64,000 nt of DNA from Enoplolaimus lenunculus (Eukaryota > Nematoda > Enoplea > Enoplida > Thoracostomopsidae), in assembly GCA_030248215.1 (NCBI GenBank), contig JASANG010002914.1:143960-207959 (forward strand), written 5' to 3'. Below, piece after piece: positions 35,505 to 47,668 of this stretch. The notes beneath the pieces were generated by a model. The model saw only the letters and a program-made list of their open reading frames with translations, had not been told where the DNA came from and made no database searches. Within the stretch, counting starts at the first letter, position 1. The number at the start of each line of letters is the position of its first letter. Made by a program: the position numbers and the translations under genes.

Positions 35505-35670
35505 TTTATATGTCCAGGTTTAGGCATTCTGAAACTTTTGCCTAAACCAATGCTAGGCCTAGGAGCAAATACAAGTTGTATATTTTGTTAATATTGATCT
35601 TGTTTAAAAACGAGTTTACTTATGCTCAATTACTGACACATACGTATTCAGTACGCGGTTCGAGTTTATT

Positions 35671-35938
35671 AACCCCTTCTCACATTGAGTTGCCTATAGG
35701 CAACTGAGCGCAGTGTATATGCGGTAAATAATATATATCGCACCGTGTTTAACAATTGCAACCCGTATACGTAGTACTAAATCACCACAAGACGTGAGAG
35801 CCCCCTCGGGCTCATGCGTCAAGCTCCTATAGCTGAGTGGTGATGGTATACGCCTCCCACTCCAGTCACTGGAGTTCGAATCCTAGCATAAAAGTAGGTC
35901 TCAGGGAAAATAGAAAATATTCATGTGAGAAAGGGTTA
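35671..35938 (+). mobile_element. TIR element enclosing a tRNA-Gly-like sequence, family I, copy 2
   Basis: It is bounded by AACCCCTTCTCACAT and the inverse ATGTGAGAAAGGGTT. Inside, 35823-35890 resembles a tRNA: an A box TAGCTGAGTGGTGATGG, an anticodon arm with loop CTCCCAC (CCC, glycine-like), and a B box GGAGTTCGAATCC. Inverted ends plus a pol III-type core are an unusual mix. The 4345-4575 copy shares the layout. Confidence 0.65.
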
Positions 35939-36838
35939 ATGTTGTTTTGTTTAAACTTGTGCTTGTCGGAGACCGATGAATGTATAATTTATAATAAAAT
36001 GCTTTGTTATGGTAGATTTTAAGGGCGTGCTGCACGGAATTCAAATTTTTTGCACCATTAATATTGTACGATGCTGAACAAAAAAATCTGTTGCCTATTT
36101 TTCGGCCGATTTAAGAATGGATCGATTGTAAATGTGTTGGTCCTAAAGGTTTATTTATAAACGCAGCTAAAATTTTGGAGCTATGACAATATTTTAGAAT
36201 AGTTTCCTAACAGATGTTTGAGTTTTCAGCGACGACGCAATTGTGGGATTTTCGCTTTCAGTACTGGATTATTAAATTTATTGGGAAAGTTGCCCATGCA
36301 AAATTTTTAAAAATTTTCATAAATTTTGTTTTGGCGTCAGTTTATTTTACAGCACAGTAGTACTGAAAAACTGGACGTTTATTAGTCATTATTAAATTGG
36401 AGAGGATTTTTGGTACCGTGACGGACGACATAGATTTTACTGGAATCTAATATCCGGTAGCATCCTACACAATATATCAAACCTTCGTTAAATCAACAGC
36501 TGAAGTACTTCAAAAATTGTGTTAAAAATAATGGTCACCTATTTTATGTATTTTTTTAACTTTGTTCGTCAATCATTACTCGCTTAAAAGCCTAACTGTG
36601 TACCTTACCAGTTTGTGAAAAATATATTTTCAATCAGCTGTAGTCGAGATTGATCGAACAAACATGCCTATTTTGTAGTTTTCCGGTATATATTCAGTCG
36701 CGCGGGTTTTGAACTTCAATTGGTTCACACGATCTTTCTCGTTTTAATATATTTTCGGTTTCTTACATACTCAATACTTCTTGACATCAGAGGCGTACAT
36801 AAGGAGATGAACACACAGCATATATCGTCTTCCGATGT

Positions 36839-37011
36839 GGCCAATGTGTAAGAACAGCGGCGGAACAGTATTGTAAGCATATTCCTAAGCGTAAAGAATG
36901 AGCATATTCCTAAGCCTAATCCAAGCCAAAAAAGTTAGTCTAAAGCTTAAGCTTAAATGCTCTATTGCAGTCCCTCAAAAAACCGTTACGCCCCTGATCT
37001 TTACATGGGCC
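36839..37011 (+). mobile_element. TTAGGC-bearing MITE with perfect 8-bp target duplication
   Basis: The ends are GGCCAATGTGTAAGAAC and CCTGATCTTTACATGGGCC. TCCGATGT lies immediately before and after. The interior has few, worn hexamers. Confidence 0.88.
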
Positions 37012-37670
37012 TCCGATGTTTCTGGGGAGACAGACAACCTTTTCGAGACGGCCGATTACCTGCAGCTCGTGTAGCCTTTAAGAACCCGATAACCCAGAGC
37101 GGCTGTGTGTATTCCACAGATCGCCGTAACCCGGTGGGATATGCGATACGGTTGCGATAGTTAATTGCCGTTTTCGTGTAAAACTGGTGAAAAATGGCAA
37201 AAGAACCGTTTAATAACGGAAAAATAACGAATTCCCAAAAGCCACCGATAAATAAAAATTAAATATTCAAAACTGTTTCAGTGCTTCGCAGCATTTTTTG
37301 TTTTTTAATCGGTTGTAAATACTAAGCTATTAACGTTGCTGACTATGCCAAGCCAATGTTTAATAAAATGTTAGACGGCAATTTTTGCTGGTTATTTTAA
37401 GAAACAACGGCGGATGCAAGATTTTTCAGCGAGTGAAGATACTTTTTGTAAGCCGAAATTTTAGTTTTAAAAACACGTTTAGAGGATTGATATTTTAATA
37501 TTTATAAATTGCGCCGGCAGTCAAAATGTTTTTACGTCGTATGGTATTTTCGCCATACTCGAATTCGGATAAACCATCGGCAGGGCTGGTAGAAAAGAGA
37601 ACCCCACACCTCTTGGATTCATCACTGCTGTTGCGAACATAGCGGGCGGTTGGAATATTCCGCCAATGCA

Positions 37671-37803
37671 TAGAACAGGGCCGAAACAGTATAGTATGAG
37701 CTTATGCTTAAAGCCTAAGCCTAAGCAAAAAATGGTCTAAAGCTTAAACTTACTCTATTAAGTACAGACCCAACACAAAAACGTTCCGCCCCTGATCTTT
37801 ACA
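37671..37803 (+). mobile_element. TTAGGC-bearing MITE (family T)
   Basis: It starts CCAATGCATAGAACAGGGCC and ends CCCTGATCTTTACAT, with short GCCTAA hexamers between (GCCTAAGCCTAAGC). The outermost right bases are lost. Confidence 0.7.
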
Positions 37804-38186
37804 TTTTTATGTTCAATAGCGCACGAACTAGAGTTAATTTAAATACTTATCAGAACATGGGTCAAAATTAACTGATGTACCTTGCTGTAGTTGTATGGGG
37901 GTACTGGATTCGAGAATGCATATGCTGGCAAAAATTCAATAACAGATATATCCTGTATAAAATTCATTCAATTTGGGCAAATTTTTAAAATTTTCGTAAT
38001 CGGGAAAACTTACTTATGCCCTATTTCGAAGCAGCTTTAGAAAACACCAGACGATAAGGGTTCTGATTCGCAGCAACGCACAGTTCAAATTCCTGAACAC
38101 GGAAGTAGATAGAGTCGAGCATATGATTTACTACATACCATACCAAGGTGTTGCTCAGAACGAAATTTTAAGACCTAGTTTCGAGG

Positions 38187-40252
38187 TAAAATTTTAGGAC
38201 ACGTGGCACAAAAGTTTAAATTTGCGAAAATATGGTTTAATAGATTATAGATAGATTTGAAAATTTTTCTACTCAAATTTTAAGACACGTGACACAAAAG
38301 TTTAAATTTGCGAAAATATGGTTTAATGGATTATAGATAGATTTGAAAATTTTGCTACTCAAATTTTAAGACACGTGACACAAAAGTTTAAATTTGCGAA
38401 AATATGGTTTAAGAGATTATAGATAGATTTGAAAATTTTGCTACTCAAATTTTAAGACACGTGACACAAAAGTTTAAATTTGCGAAAATATGGTTTAATA
38501 GATTATAGATAGATTTGAAAATTTTGCTACTCAAATTTTAAGACACGTGACACAAAAGTTTAAATTTGCGAAAATATGGTTTAATAGATTATAGATAGAT
38601 TTGAAAATTTTGCTACTCAAATTTTAAGACACGTGACACAAAAGTTTAAATTTGCGAAAATATGGTTTAATAGATTATAGATAGATTTGAAAATTTTGCT
38701 ACTCAAATTTTAAGACACGTGACACAAAAGTTTAAATTTGCGAAAATATGGTTTAAGAGATTATAGATAGATTTGAAAATTTTGCTACTCAAATTTTAAG
38801 ACACGTGACACAAAAGTTTAAATTTGCGAAAATATGGTTTAATAGATTATAGATAGATTTGAAAATTTTGCTACTCAAATTTTAAGACACGTGACACAAA
38901 AGTTTAAATTTGCGAAAATATGGTTTAATAGATTATAGATAGATTTGAAAATTTTGCTACTCAAATTTTAAGACACGTGACACAAAAGTTTAAATTTGCG
39001 AAAATATGGTTTAATAGATTATAGATAGATTTGAAAATTTTGCTACTCAAATTTTAAGACACGTGACACAAAAGTTTAAATTTGCGAAAATATGGTTTAA
39101 TAGATTATAGATAGATTTGAAAATTTTGCTACTCAAATTTTAAGACACGTGACACAAAAGTTTAAATTTGCGAAAATATGGTTTAATAGATTATAGATAG
39201 ATTTGAAAATTTTGCTACTCAAATTTTAAGACACGTGACACAAAAGTTTGAATTTGCCAAAATATGGTTTAAGAGATTATAGATAGATTTGAAAATTTTG
39301 CTACTCAAATTTTAAGACACGTGACACAAAAGTTTAAATTTGCGAAAATATGGTTTAATAGATTATAGATAGATTTGAAAATTTTGCTACTCAAATTTTA
39401 AGACACGTGACACAAAAGTTTGAATTTGCCAAAATATGGTTTAAGAGATTATAGATAGATTTGAAAATTTTGCTACTCAAATTTTAAGACACGTGACACA
39501 AAAGTTTAAATTTGCGAAAATATGGTTTAATAGATTATAGACAGATTTGAAAATTTTGCTACTCAAATTTTAAGACACGTGACACAAAAGTTTAAATTTG
39601 CGAAAATATGGTTTAAGAGATTATAGATAGATTTGAAAATTTTGCTACTCAAATTTTAAGACACGTGACACAAAAGTTTGAATTTGCCAAAATATGGTTT
39701 AAGAGATTATAGATAGATTTGAAAATTTTGCTACTCAAATTTTAAGACACGTGACACAAAAGTTTAAATTTGCGAAAATATGGTTTAATAGATTATAGAT
39801 AGATTTGAAAATTTTGCTACTCAAATTTTAAGACACGTGACACAAAAGTTTGAATTTGCCAAAATATGGTTTAAGAGATTATAGATAGATTTGAAAATTT
39901 TGCTACTCAAATTTTAAGACACGTGACACAAAAGTTTAAATTTGCGAAAATATGGTTTAATAGATTATAGACAGATTTGAAAATTTTGCTACTCAAATTT
40001 TAAGACACGTGACACAAAAGTTTAAATTTGCGAAAATATGGTTTAAGAGATTATAGATAGATTTGAAAATTTTGCTACTCAAATTTTAAGACACGTGACA
40101 CAAAAGTTTGAATTTGCCAAAATATGGTTTAAGAGATTATAGATAGATTTGAAAATTTTGCTACTCAAATTTTAAGACACGTGACACAAAAGTTTAAATT
40201 TGCGAAAATATGGTTTAATAGATTATAGATAGATTTGAAAATTTTGCTACTC
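38187..40252. repeat. 86-bp satellite, 24 tandem units, with 430-bp higher-order period
   Basis: The unit reads around ACACGTGACACAAAAGTTTA then AATTTGCGAAAATATGG and GATTATAGATAGATTTG. Successive ACACGTG positions are 86 bp apart (38281, 38367, 38453), and the block length is 24 units. The first unit is the most diverged. From about 39240 on, a variant with TTTGAATTTGCC recurs at 2+3 unit spacing, and a second variant (ATAGACAGATTTG) at 39538 and 39968, 430 bp apart. This shows a five-unit higher-order repeat. There are no spacers between units. Confidence 0.95.
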
Positions 40253-40299
40253 ACAATGACCAAAGTCTGACTTGGTTAAAATTAAGCTGGCGAAGTCGG

Positions 40300-40475
40300 C
40301 GGCGCATGTAAAGATCGGTCGTAGAACGTTTTTCTGCATGACTGCAATAGAGTAAGCTTAAACTTTCGACATTTTTTTGCTTAGGCTTACGCTTAGGTAT
40401 AAGCTCATTCTAACGCCTTACGCTTAGGAATATATTTATACTACTGTTCTACAGCTCAGTTCGATACATTGGTTG
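40300..40475 (-). mobile_element. TTAGGC-bearing MITE directly beside the satellite
   Basis: The left end is GCGCATGTAAAGATCGG, then ACGTTTTTCTGCATGACTGC and TTTTTTGCTTAGGCTTACGC; the right end is worn (CAGTTCGATACATTGG). It lies about 50 bp after the satellite array. Confidence 0.7.
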
Positions 40476-41700
40476 GCAATTTAATTACAAAAATCGTGTT
40501 TATAAGTTGTCAACGAAGTTTTATTAAGAAAATTAATTCTAAAAATAACCACAAACACAGATCAAAGACCACGTATAATTGTGAGCGACCGGATATATTG
40601 TTGGATCTTCACTATCAACGCTGGAGTTAGCAATTTGGATTGAATGAGGCTGGTGTCGTAAGAAGACGACCAAAATATTGTACCTTAAGACAAAATTGGC
40701 CAATTGTCAACGACGGTGTTGTGAGGTAGTGTTTTAAGTAAAGTTTAAATTCGGTTTATATAACCCGGGCACCCTGGCTTGTCCGATAGCCCATGGTTAT
40801 TGTACCGTGAAAGCTCTCTGCTTATTAAACATATTTAATTGTAAAACCGATTCAACAACACGCTCAACGTATTACAGTTGTCAAATATTCAGTCGGCACG
40901 ATGCGTCTTCATAGTACTGTTTTCTTTTATTAAACTTTTACAAGCGGGGACAAATTTTTCACCGATCGACGTTAGCAATGCCCGGTCATGGACGTAGCCA
41001 AAGGCGTATACATGGGGAGGCGATATCGAGGAGATATACGACTTGGCGAAAGTTTTGGAGACAAGAAAAATATTTTAAAACGGTCTTGAGTAACTTGGAC
41101 CCTGAAGGTTACCGAATTTACGCTTAGAAATGTTGTACCCTATGGAACTCAAATCCACGCTACCGGGGCCACTGGATGTAGGCTAGCATTCTTCTATGGA
41201 GCGGGCATCAGTGATACTAAGTATACGGGTTTGTTTTTAAGTTTCTTTTGTCTCTGGTAAGATTTAATTATACTCTTAGAGAAATATAAAATAGGAGCGA
41301 AAATGGGTTCGTTGGTCCTCGTTTGGCTAGTTCTCTCTGAGTTGGCCCAGTTTGGCTGAAACTATTTAAAGGTGGGATTTTAAGGAATCTGGTGAAATTG
41401 TTTTCTTTACACTTTTTGACTTGTTAGCCAGTAAACACAAATTAAAAAATGTTCCAAAGAATTTAAAGTGGCCGTTTTGTTGTGTTGTTTTGTGTAGACC
41501 TCTTATAAGTGCAGTTTTTGATTTTGATGACGTAATTTTTTCCCCGCCAACGTTGCCTATGCTAATCATCATTTCAGCTGCATATAACCAAGAATTAATT
41601 CTAGTAGGTGGGTAGAAGGTACTGCTATAAGCGCAAGAAAAATATTTTTTCTAACATACAATTGTTTTATTTTGTTTAAAACTTTTGGTCATGGGGGTTC

Positions 41701-41836
41701 GGCCAATGTAAAGAACAGGGACGAAAATAGCCTATTCCTTAGCCTAAGCCTAAACCAAGCAAAAATTAGTCTAAAGCTTAAGCCTACTCTATTGCAGAGC
41801 CACAGAACAACGTTCTACCCCTGAACTTTACATGGA
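41701..41836 (+). mobile_element. TTAGGC-bearing MITE (family T), short
   Basis: GGCCAATGTAAAGAACAGGG to CCCTGAACTTTACATGGACC, with a single short hexamer block (AGCCTAAGCCTAAACC). Confidence 0.8.
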
Positions 41837-43569
41837 CCGGAGAATATCGCAGTCTATGCCGGTGGTGGACCGTATCGGAGCCACCCTCTTCAACTGCTAT
41901 ACGCTCGTTGAAGATAGCGCTAATTTGACAGCTTTGGTCAATTGCTTCGCAAAAAAGTTTAAAATCTATTTTGCTGCAGCTTCTCAAGTGTTTGCCGACA
42001 TTTTTAATGTGTGAAAATTAGCATTTTTTACTACCGACAGGTTAAGGTCGATTTGAATATTATATAAAAAACCCTACTCGTTTGACGCTTATTATTAAAT
42101 TTTAGTTTACCTAAACGAAGCCCAATTTAACGCTGTTTGTGTTTATTGGAGTTTCGTTTTGGTTGTGGTCTGTTGGGTTTTTGCGCATTTTTTTATAATT
42201 TTTCTTAATATACAAAGTTGTTTTGACAACCAACGTTTATGAACAGTATAAATTAAAAATTTTTCTATTTTTAGGCACCAATTGAAAGTCTTCCAATTGT
42301 AGATAGTAAATTCAATATTTGACCATCATACGCATCAATTAAAGTGCTTTCCCATTGCATGCAGTAAATTGGAAATAATTTTTTTCTATTAAAACTTCGA
42401 TAGCGAATTCTCAGTGCTGTTCAAATATTTGAATGCAATCTAGTGTTAGATTTAAATTCATTATCCGGCTCCGGTTCCAGCCGGATACTAGATTATGCGG
42501 CTCCAGCCCCGGCACCGGCTTCGACAGTTTTTGATATCCGGCCGCATCCTGGTTGTTACGTCTTAAAATTTGCATAAAATTTCACAGATTGTCTCTAATC
42601 GGGTAACATATTTCTATACAGTCTGGGACAGCTTCGAAGCAAACACAGTCAAAATCCCACATGTTGGACTTCGTCCTTGAAGACGGCTTAAGTTTCAGAA
42701 ACCCAAACTACTGGTTAATAAATTTTGCCACAAAATCGAAATTTAGAACAAAACCAAAAACCAATATTATTGTAATGTGTGCTGACGCATACATATGTCA
42801 CATTACGCGGTACGATTTTTACACTTTGATGCTTCAAAAGTTCAAAAATTCAATTATCACCCTTCGCTTAGTTTTGTCGTCTTTTTTGGCGAACTAAAAT
42901 CAATGTTCGATAGTCACAAGTTTTAACAATGTGTCAACTTCGAAACTTTTGTGTCTGAGTATCTCATGGCGAAAATATGCTTGAATGACGCATTCGCGTC
43001 AGCGGCTAGAGGGACGCCAGAGTGCTCAACCCCCCAGACAAATGTCGTGTCCTTAAAAATTTTATCGTCGCTTGTAAGTGATGTGAAATCTTTGTTAAGA
43101 CCCACTGGTAAGCGGTGTTAAATCGGGGCATGCTCTTCGTGAAATTTTAAGGCCTTTTAGAGCACGCTGAGCCATCTTCTGGCCTGGGATTCGTTTATGG
43201 CTCAAAATAGTGGACCGAACTTAGACAAATAAACGCCGATTTCCACACGGAAACTGACAGTAGTTCCGGGACAGACAAGACCTTTGGAATGAATTGTAAT
43301 GTTTTGTAGCAGAATGAGTGTAAAAATTAAATATTCGTAGTGTAGCTGCGATAATATATATATCAAGCTATCCAAAAATGGCTTTTAGTGAAATTATTTT
43401 CAAGAATTCGGCTGCGTATAATTGAAATTTACATGCCATGTTCTTAATTTAGAAATTGAAAGATGGTTAGCCGGATTTCGTTGAAGGAAACTGAACTTAA
43501 TTATACGTCGTACTGATTTGCATACGGGTTGATTTGGTTGAAAGAAAAGTTAATTTGATGCTTATTATA

Positions 43570-43752
43570 CAGGCTCCACATATTTTGCGGCGTGCAGCCT
43601 GTGGTAAAATCTTTATAGGTATATCTATTTGAATATAGCAAATTAGTAAACGTTCATTTCTAAATTATGATACTTTTAGCAACGTGTCTTGATGGTAGAA
43701 TGGAATAGATAAAGATTTTACCACAGGCTGCACACAAAATAATGTGGAGCCT
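43570..43752. mobile_element. Family G MITE with about 45-bp inverted ends
   Basis: The left end is CAGGCTCCACAT, then GCAGCCTGTGGTAAAATC. The right end is the inverse GATTTTACCACAGGCTGC, then ATGTGGAGCCTA. TA stands at both outer edges. 183 bp, single copy in the window, and the arms are very similar, so it is probably younger than families C and T. Confidence 0.85.
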
Positions 43753-44442
43753 ATATTATTAGAATACCGTTTTAAACGAACTGTACAAAATTTAGTGTAA
43801 CTACAAAAAAGTTTTGTCCTGAATAAAGATATATACCGGAACCGGGAAAAAATGCTTGTTACCTTTGTGCCACGAACAATATAGAAGTTAACTATACTGC
43901 TATTATTTTAGACACATGATCTGGGGCGTTATATAATTATTATGAGACATTTGGTTTTTCCTTTGTGCACTTGAGCAGCATTGAAAAATTAAATCTTGTG
44001 TAAACAAACCATTTAGAATGCAAAAATCCTGAAACAAATGCAGTAGCTGGGGAACGTATGATATATAAATTATGAATTATGACACAAATTGAAACTTTTG
44101 GCAATACACACCCAAATAATTTTAGTAGAATTAGTTTGGATAATATGCTAATGTTACCGGATCTTCCTACCGGAACCGGAATTCCGGTAGCACTCTGATA
44201 CCTAATTAACGCGACTACTTTGCGAGAGTTTAAAAGTAAATTTGAGAAAACTTAAAATTATTCGCAAGATTTGTTTAACTTTTTAAATATTTTTGATTTC
44301 TATTTTTATTTTATAAAACATACTACAAACTACAAATTACGGCGACAGCGCACACTCTGCACAACACATCTCGTTAAAAATTATAAATAAACCGGGCAGA
44401 CCAGGTGAAACTATCAAAGTAACCATATTTAGTCGTGCGACC

Positions 44443-45246
44443 ATGGGCGCCGACAGGTATGTTCAAGGTGTGTAGGTGAATGTTTGTACGATTTTCCCTC
44501 CAATGTTTTCTAAGCTATGTTTTATATGAGTTTGTAGATAAAAAAATTTAAGCTTACTGCAACATGTTATTTTAAAATTTTGTTGACTGTACTCCATTTG
44601 CACTCTGTAACCCAATATTCTGACGGCAAAAGTGAGTTCCACCTGTGCAAACAAGAAGATCACACCATATAAAAATCATAGGTTGTTCCGAGAAAAGTTC
44701 GCTAAACTTAGCGCAGTATATAGTTTATCGATTCCAATTGGGAAAATTTAGGTCCACATACCGCGTTCAACTTGCTTATAGATAGCATGCGGTTTGAAAT
44801 TGTGTTTTGTTACAATTTCCACTAGTGTTCTACTTAGAACCCCTGGAAGAATAACCTATGTCTGGCTAAAGCATGACTCTGACCCTCTCATCTTTTAGGT
44901 TAAAATCGAATACAAATTACTTCGACGTTGTCACCAACCGCTATAAACCAAATTTTCAGTATTTTAGCCTGAAGGCACTCGACACAAGCTACCGCTCTTA
45001 TCAGCAGCCACTCTAAAGTTCTTTTCTGATAGAGTTGTTCGGGTATGTTGTTCCGTTCAAATCTCAAATTTTGAGAGTAGTGCTCTTGTCTTGTTTACTA
45101 TACTTTTGTGTTTGATATTAAAAGTTTGTTTTGAAAATTCAATTTTGCACAGCTCTACGCATGCACAGAAAGCGGCTGAGTCGGTTCGTCACGCTTGGGC
45201 CACGATTCCTTCAACGCGTATTGGATACTCCGCCGGACTGACATGA
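44443..45246 (+). CDS. Weak candidate for a small spliced gene, function unknown
   Basis: An ATG in a strong context (GCGACCATGGGC, ATG at 44443) opens a 14-base exon ending at a GTATGT donor (44456). A TTTTAG acceptor gives an in-phase second exon 44899-45016 with its own stop, making a 43-residue peptide (MGADRLKSNTNYFDVV...). A competing reading uses acceptor 44967 to give 44968-45042 and then 45169-45246, again in phase and ending in a stop (...IPSTRIGYSAGLT). I recognise no family in either. The sites are good, but the exons are short enough to arise by chance. Confidence 0.2.
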
Positions 45247-45487
45247 AACGAAAAAATTTCCCACCAGGAACTATTATTAACGTGATTTTAATTTTTCGAA
45301 AGACGAGATTATAACTCACTCATGCGATTAGAGTATCATTTTTACTCACCATTGAATAAGACTTAATTCAAAAATTTGTGAACGTTAAGTTGAGCAGAAT
45401 CAAAATATTATCTTCAATAGACTCAATTTAACTGATTAGACAAAAATTTCAATTTCTGTATATTTATACAGTGTAAACTAGCATTTG

Positions 45488-45725
45488 TAAGCATGTGAGA
45501 TATGCTTGTCCTTATATGCCCATGCGATATAGTGCACTTTACTGTATATATGCTAGCTGACTGTATATATGCTAGCTGGCAGCATACAGTCGACACATAT
45601 AGTCGACGAAAAATGCAGTTTGTTAGGCGGGCTGCATGGCGCAGTGCTGCGAGTTCGATCCCTGCTCCGCATGTTTGCTTTTCCAGCTGCTTAGCAGAAA
45701 GGTCTGAAGTCTCGGTTTTTAAGTA
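45488..45725 (+). mobile_element. tRNA-derived SINE (family H), copy 2
   Basis: The same order as 28280-28546 in the other orientation: AAGCATGTGAGATATGCTTG, then ATGCTAGCTGGCAGCATACA, then GGCGGGCTGCATGGCGCAGT, GAGTTCGATCCC and CAGCTGCTTAGCAGAAAGG. The tRNA-like anticodon region is shortened. A local duplication (CTGTATATATGCTAGCTG twice) lies at 45542-45580. Confidence 0.7.
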
Positions 45726-47363
45726 GAGTAAGTGCATTAACGTTTGCGGATTGGATACAATTTTGTAATATCATTTCCTTATTTGTTTGTATTTCGAAGT
45801 ATATTAATGTGAGTTTAGCTGCTAGACGCACGGCAACCCGCAGATTTTTTGGCTCATATTTTTCAATATTGCCAATTTTAATCGTGAAATGAAAACCTTA
45901 TAGGCGCTTTTGCTTTTTGTTAGTTTGATATCCTACTGCGGCACGACTGTGTTAGCAGGTAATATTTAATTTTTGAAAATTATGCAACGTTATTTGAACA
46001 TTCGAAGTTAATAGAAACGTACATTTGAACGTGTTCCGTGTTAGCAAAATTGAAATGATGATGTTGTATGGCAGTCTGGTAGTGACCAAACTTTTACCTT
46101 GTATTTTACTGTAAAATTAAGTTTCAACGCTGAAACGAAACGTTTATTGCAATTCTAAATGCGTAATAAACATATAACCTAGATACAATGCTTTAACGCT
46201 TCTGAAATTTTAGAACACGTAACATAAACCGTTTTACAGGTATTGAAATCAAAAATTTATTCTTCGGCAAAATTATGCTTGATCACTCTAGAACCTAAAA
46301 CGTAGTATAACTTTTTTCAAACCAGAATTAGGCATGAGCGTTCCCACGGGGAGCATTGGGGGCCGTCCACCCCCCAAATTTGGCTGTTGCCGCCCCTCCA
46401 AATTGGGTCGATCTTAAAGTAAACAATCTTGAGCTGCAATTGTATAGGGGGGCCCCAATTTTATACGCTGTCCCCAAAACATATTTTTTGCGGACGCCCC
46501 TGGTATTAGGTATTTCGAAGGGTCTTGTACACGGCTTTATAGACAGGAATGGAAAGCAAAATGTACTACAATAGGCTTTAGTTAAAACCTGATAGATTCT
46601 AAGCAGTTCTCGTTCGCTCTGATCTCTGGCAAAAACTTTACTTGAGGCTATGATTAACCTCTCGGCAACGTAACCGTAGCGGCCTTCTGTGGCGTTTTGT
46701 ATATTTATCACGGATGACTAAGGGTTGCGCTATACTTTTGTTGACGTCCGGAGCCATCCTGCGCCATTCGTCATCTGTACGGTGCCCTCTGTTACCGTGC
46801 ATCACCCGTACGGCGCCGACCGTTACCGTATATTTTCTGCCTGTTTTAAACCTCCAAATGCTCGTTGTTTATGTTTTGCAGTTTCATTATGAGATTATAA
46901 TAAATATTTACTTCGGAAAAAAACGCGTAAATACTACTGCTCAAACTGATATTTTAAGCTGACCCAGTGTTGTTTTTGATTCTAAATTGAAACTTTACAG
47001 CTAGTTTCCGTGATAATTACATTTCATTTGGTAATAATATTTGCTTGAAAATTCAAACTTATGCGATGAATATGCTGATATTTGAGTGCGTTTTTTAATT
47101 TCAAGGTGTCAAAATTTCGTTGTAACTGTTTTGAATTTGAAGCTGGTTTTAACAACTGGCTACACTGCAAGCTGTATATATCGCACTTGGAACATTTTGT
47201 TTTTCATGGTTTGTTTGTTTGTGTCAAATTTGATTTAGGGTTCACATTCCAAATAGGATTTGCCTATACTTTTGCTAGCAACACATAGAACGGACGGACC
47301 GTTTTTCCGCGCGCTCAATCTAGAAAGCTTAAGCCTACTTATGTTTTGCTTGTACTTAGGCGA

Positions 47364-47487
47364 GTAGATAAACAATGCCGGTTTTACCCCCCACCCCCAC
47401 GTGGGGGTAAAGTGGGGGTTCCGGTTTTACTCCAGTGGAGGTAATGTGGGGTGCGGTTTTACCCATGTGGGGGTAATGTGGGGGCAA
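47364..47487 (+). repeat. G-rich terminal inverted repeat of the Polinton-like element (left)
   Basis: It starts GTAGATAAACAATGCCGG and continues as repeats of the pattern GGTTTTACCCCAGTGGGGGT with the palindrome CCCCACGTGGGGG near the outer edge. It matches, inverted, the right terminus (56915-57173), which is longer. Confidence 0.75.
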
Positions 47488-47668
47488 TGTTTGGGCAAGT
47501 CCAAATGTACACAATACATATAAATGTTTAAAACATTTCGTCCCTGCCAAGGGTACTCATCGGATGGCTTTATGCATGACTGCAATGGCTACCATTAGTT
47601 TTTTGTTTTTTATTTTGAAATATTAAACAAAAGAAATAGTACACATGTTTTAAAACACAACTGTAAAT

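Larger units (their letters stand above)
34588..47363. other. Gene-poor region of repeats and AT-rich DNA
   Basis: It lies downstream of ALDH9 and holds family F, T, E, I, G and H elements and the 86-bp satellite, listed singly. 35940-36838, 37015-37660, 40480-41700, 41840-43565, 43755-44440 and 45730-47280 show no supported gene. A CTCCGG cluster lies at 42460-42550, and repeated GGTAC/CCGG-rich motifs at 44155-44195 and 46740-46830 were not classified. Confidence 0.55.

Noticed and set aside
38187-40252. CRISPR-like array
   Set aside because: The 86-bp units abut with no spacers, and the source is an animal genome; this is a satellite.
46328-46711. 127-codon open frame on the minus strand
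   Set aside because: It crosses a C-rich inverted-repeat-like block and reads like a translated repeat; no family resemblance.
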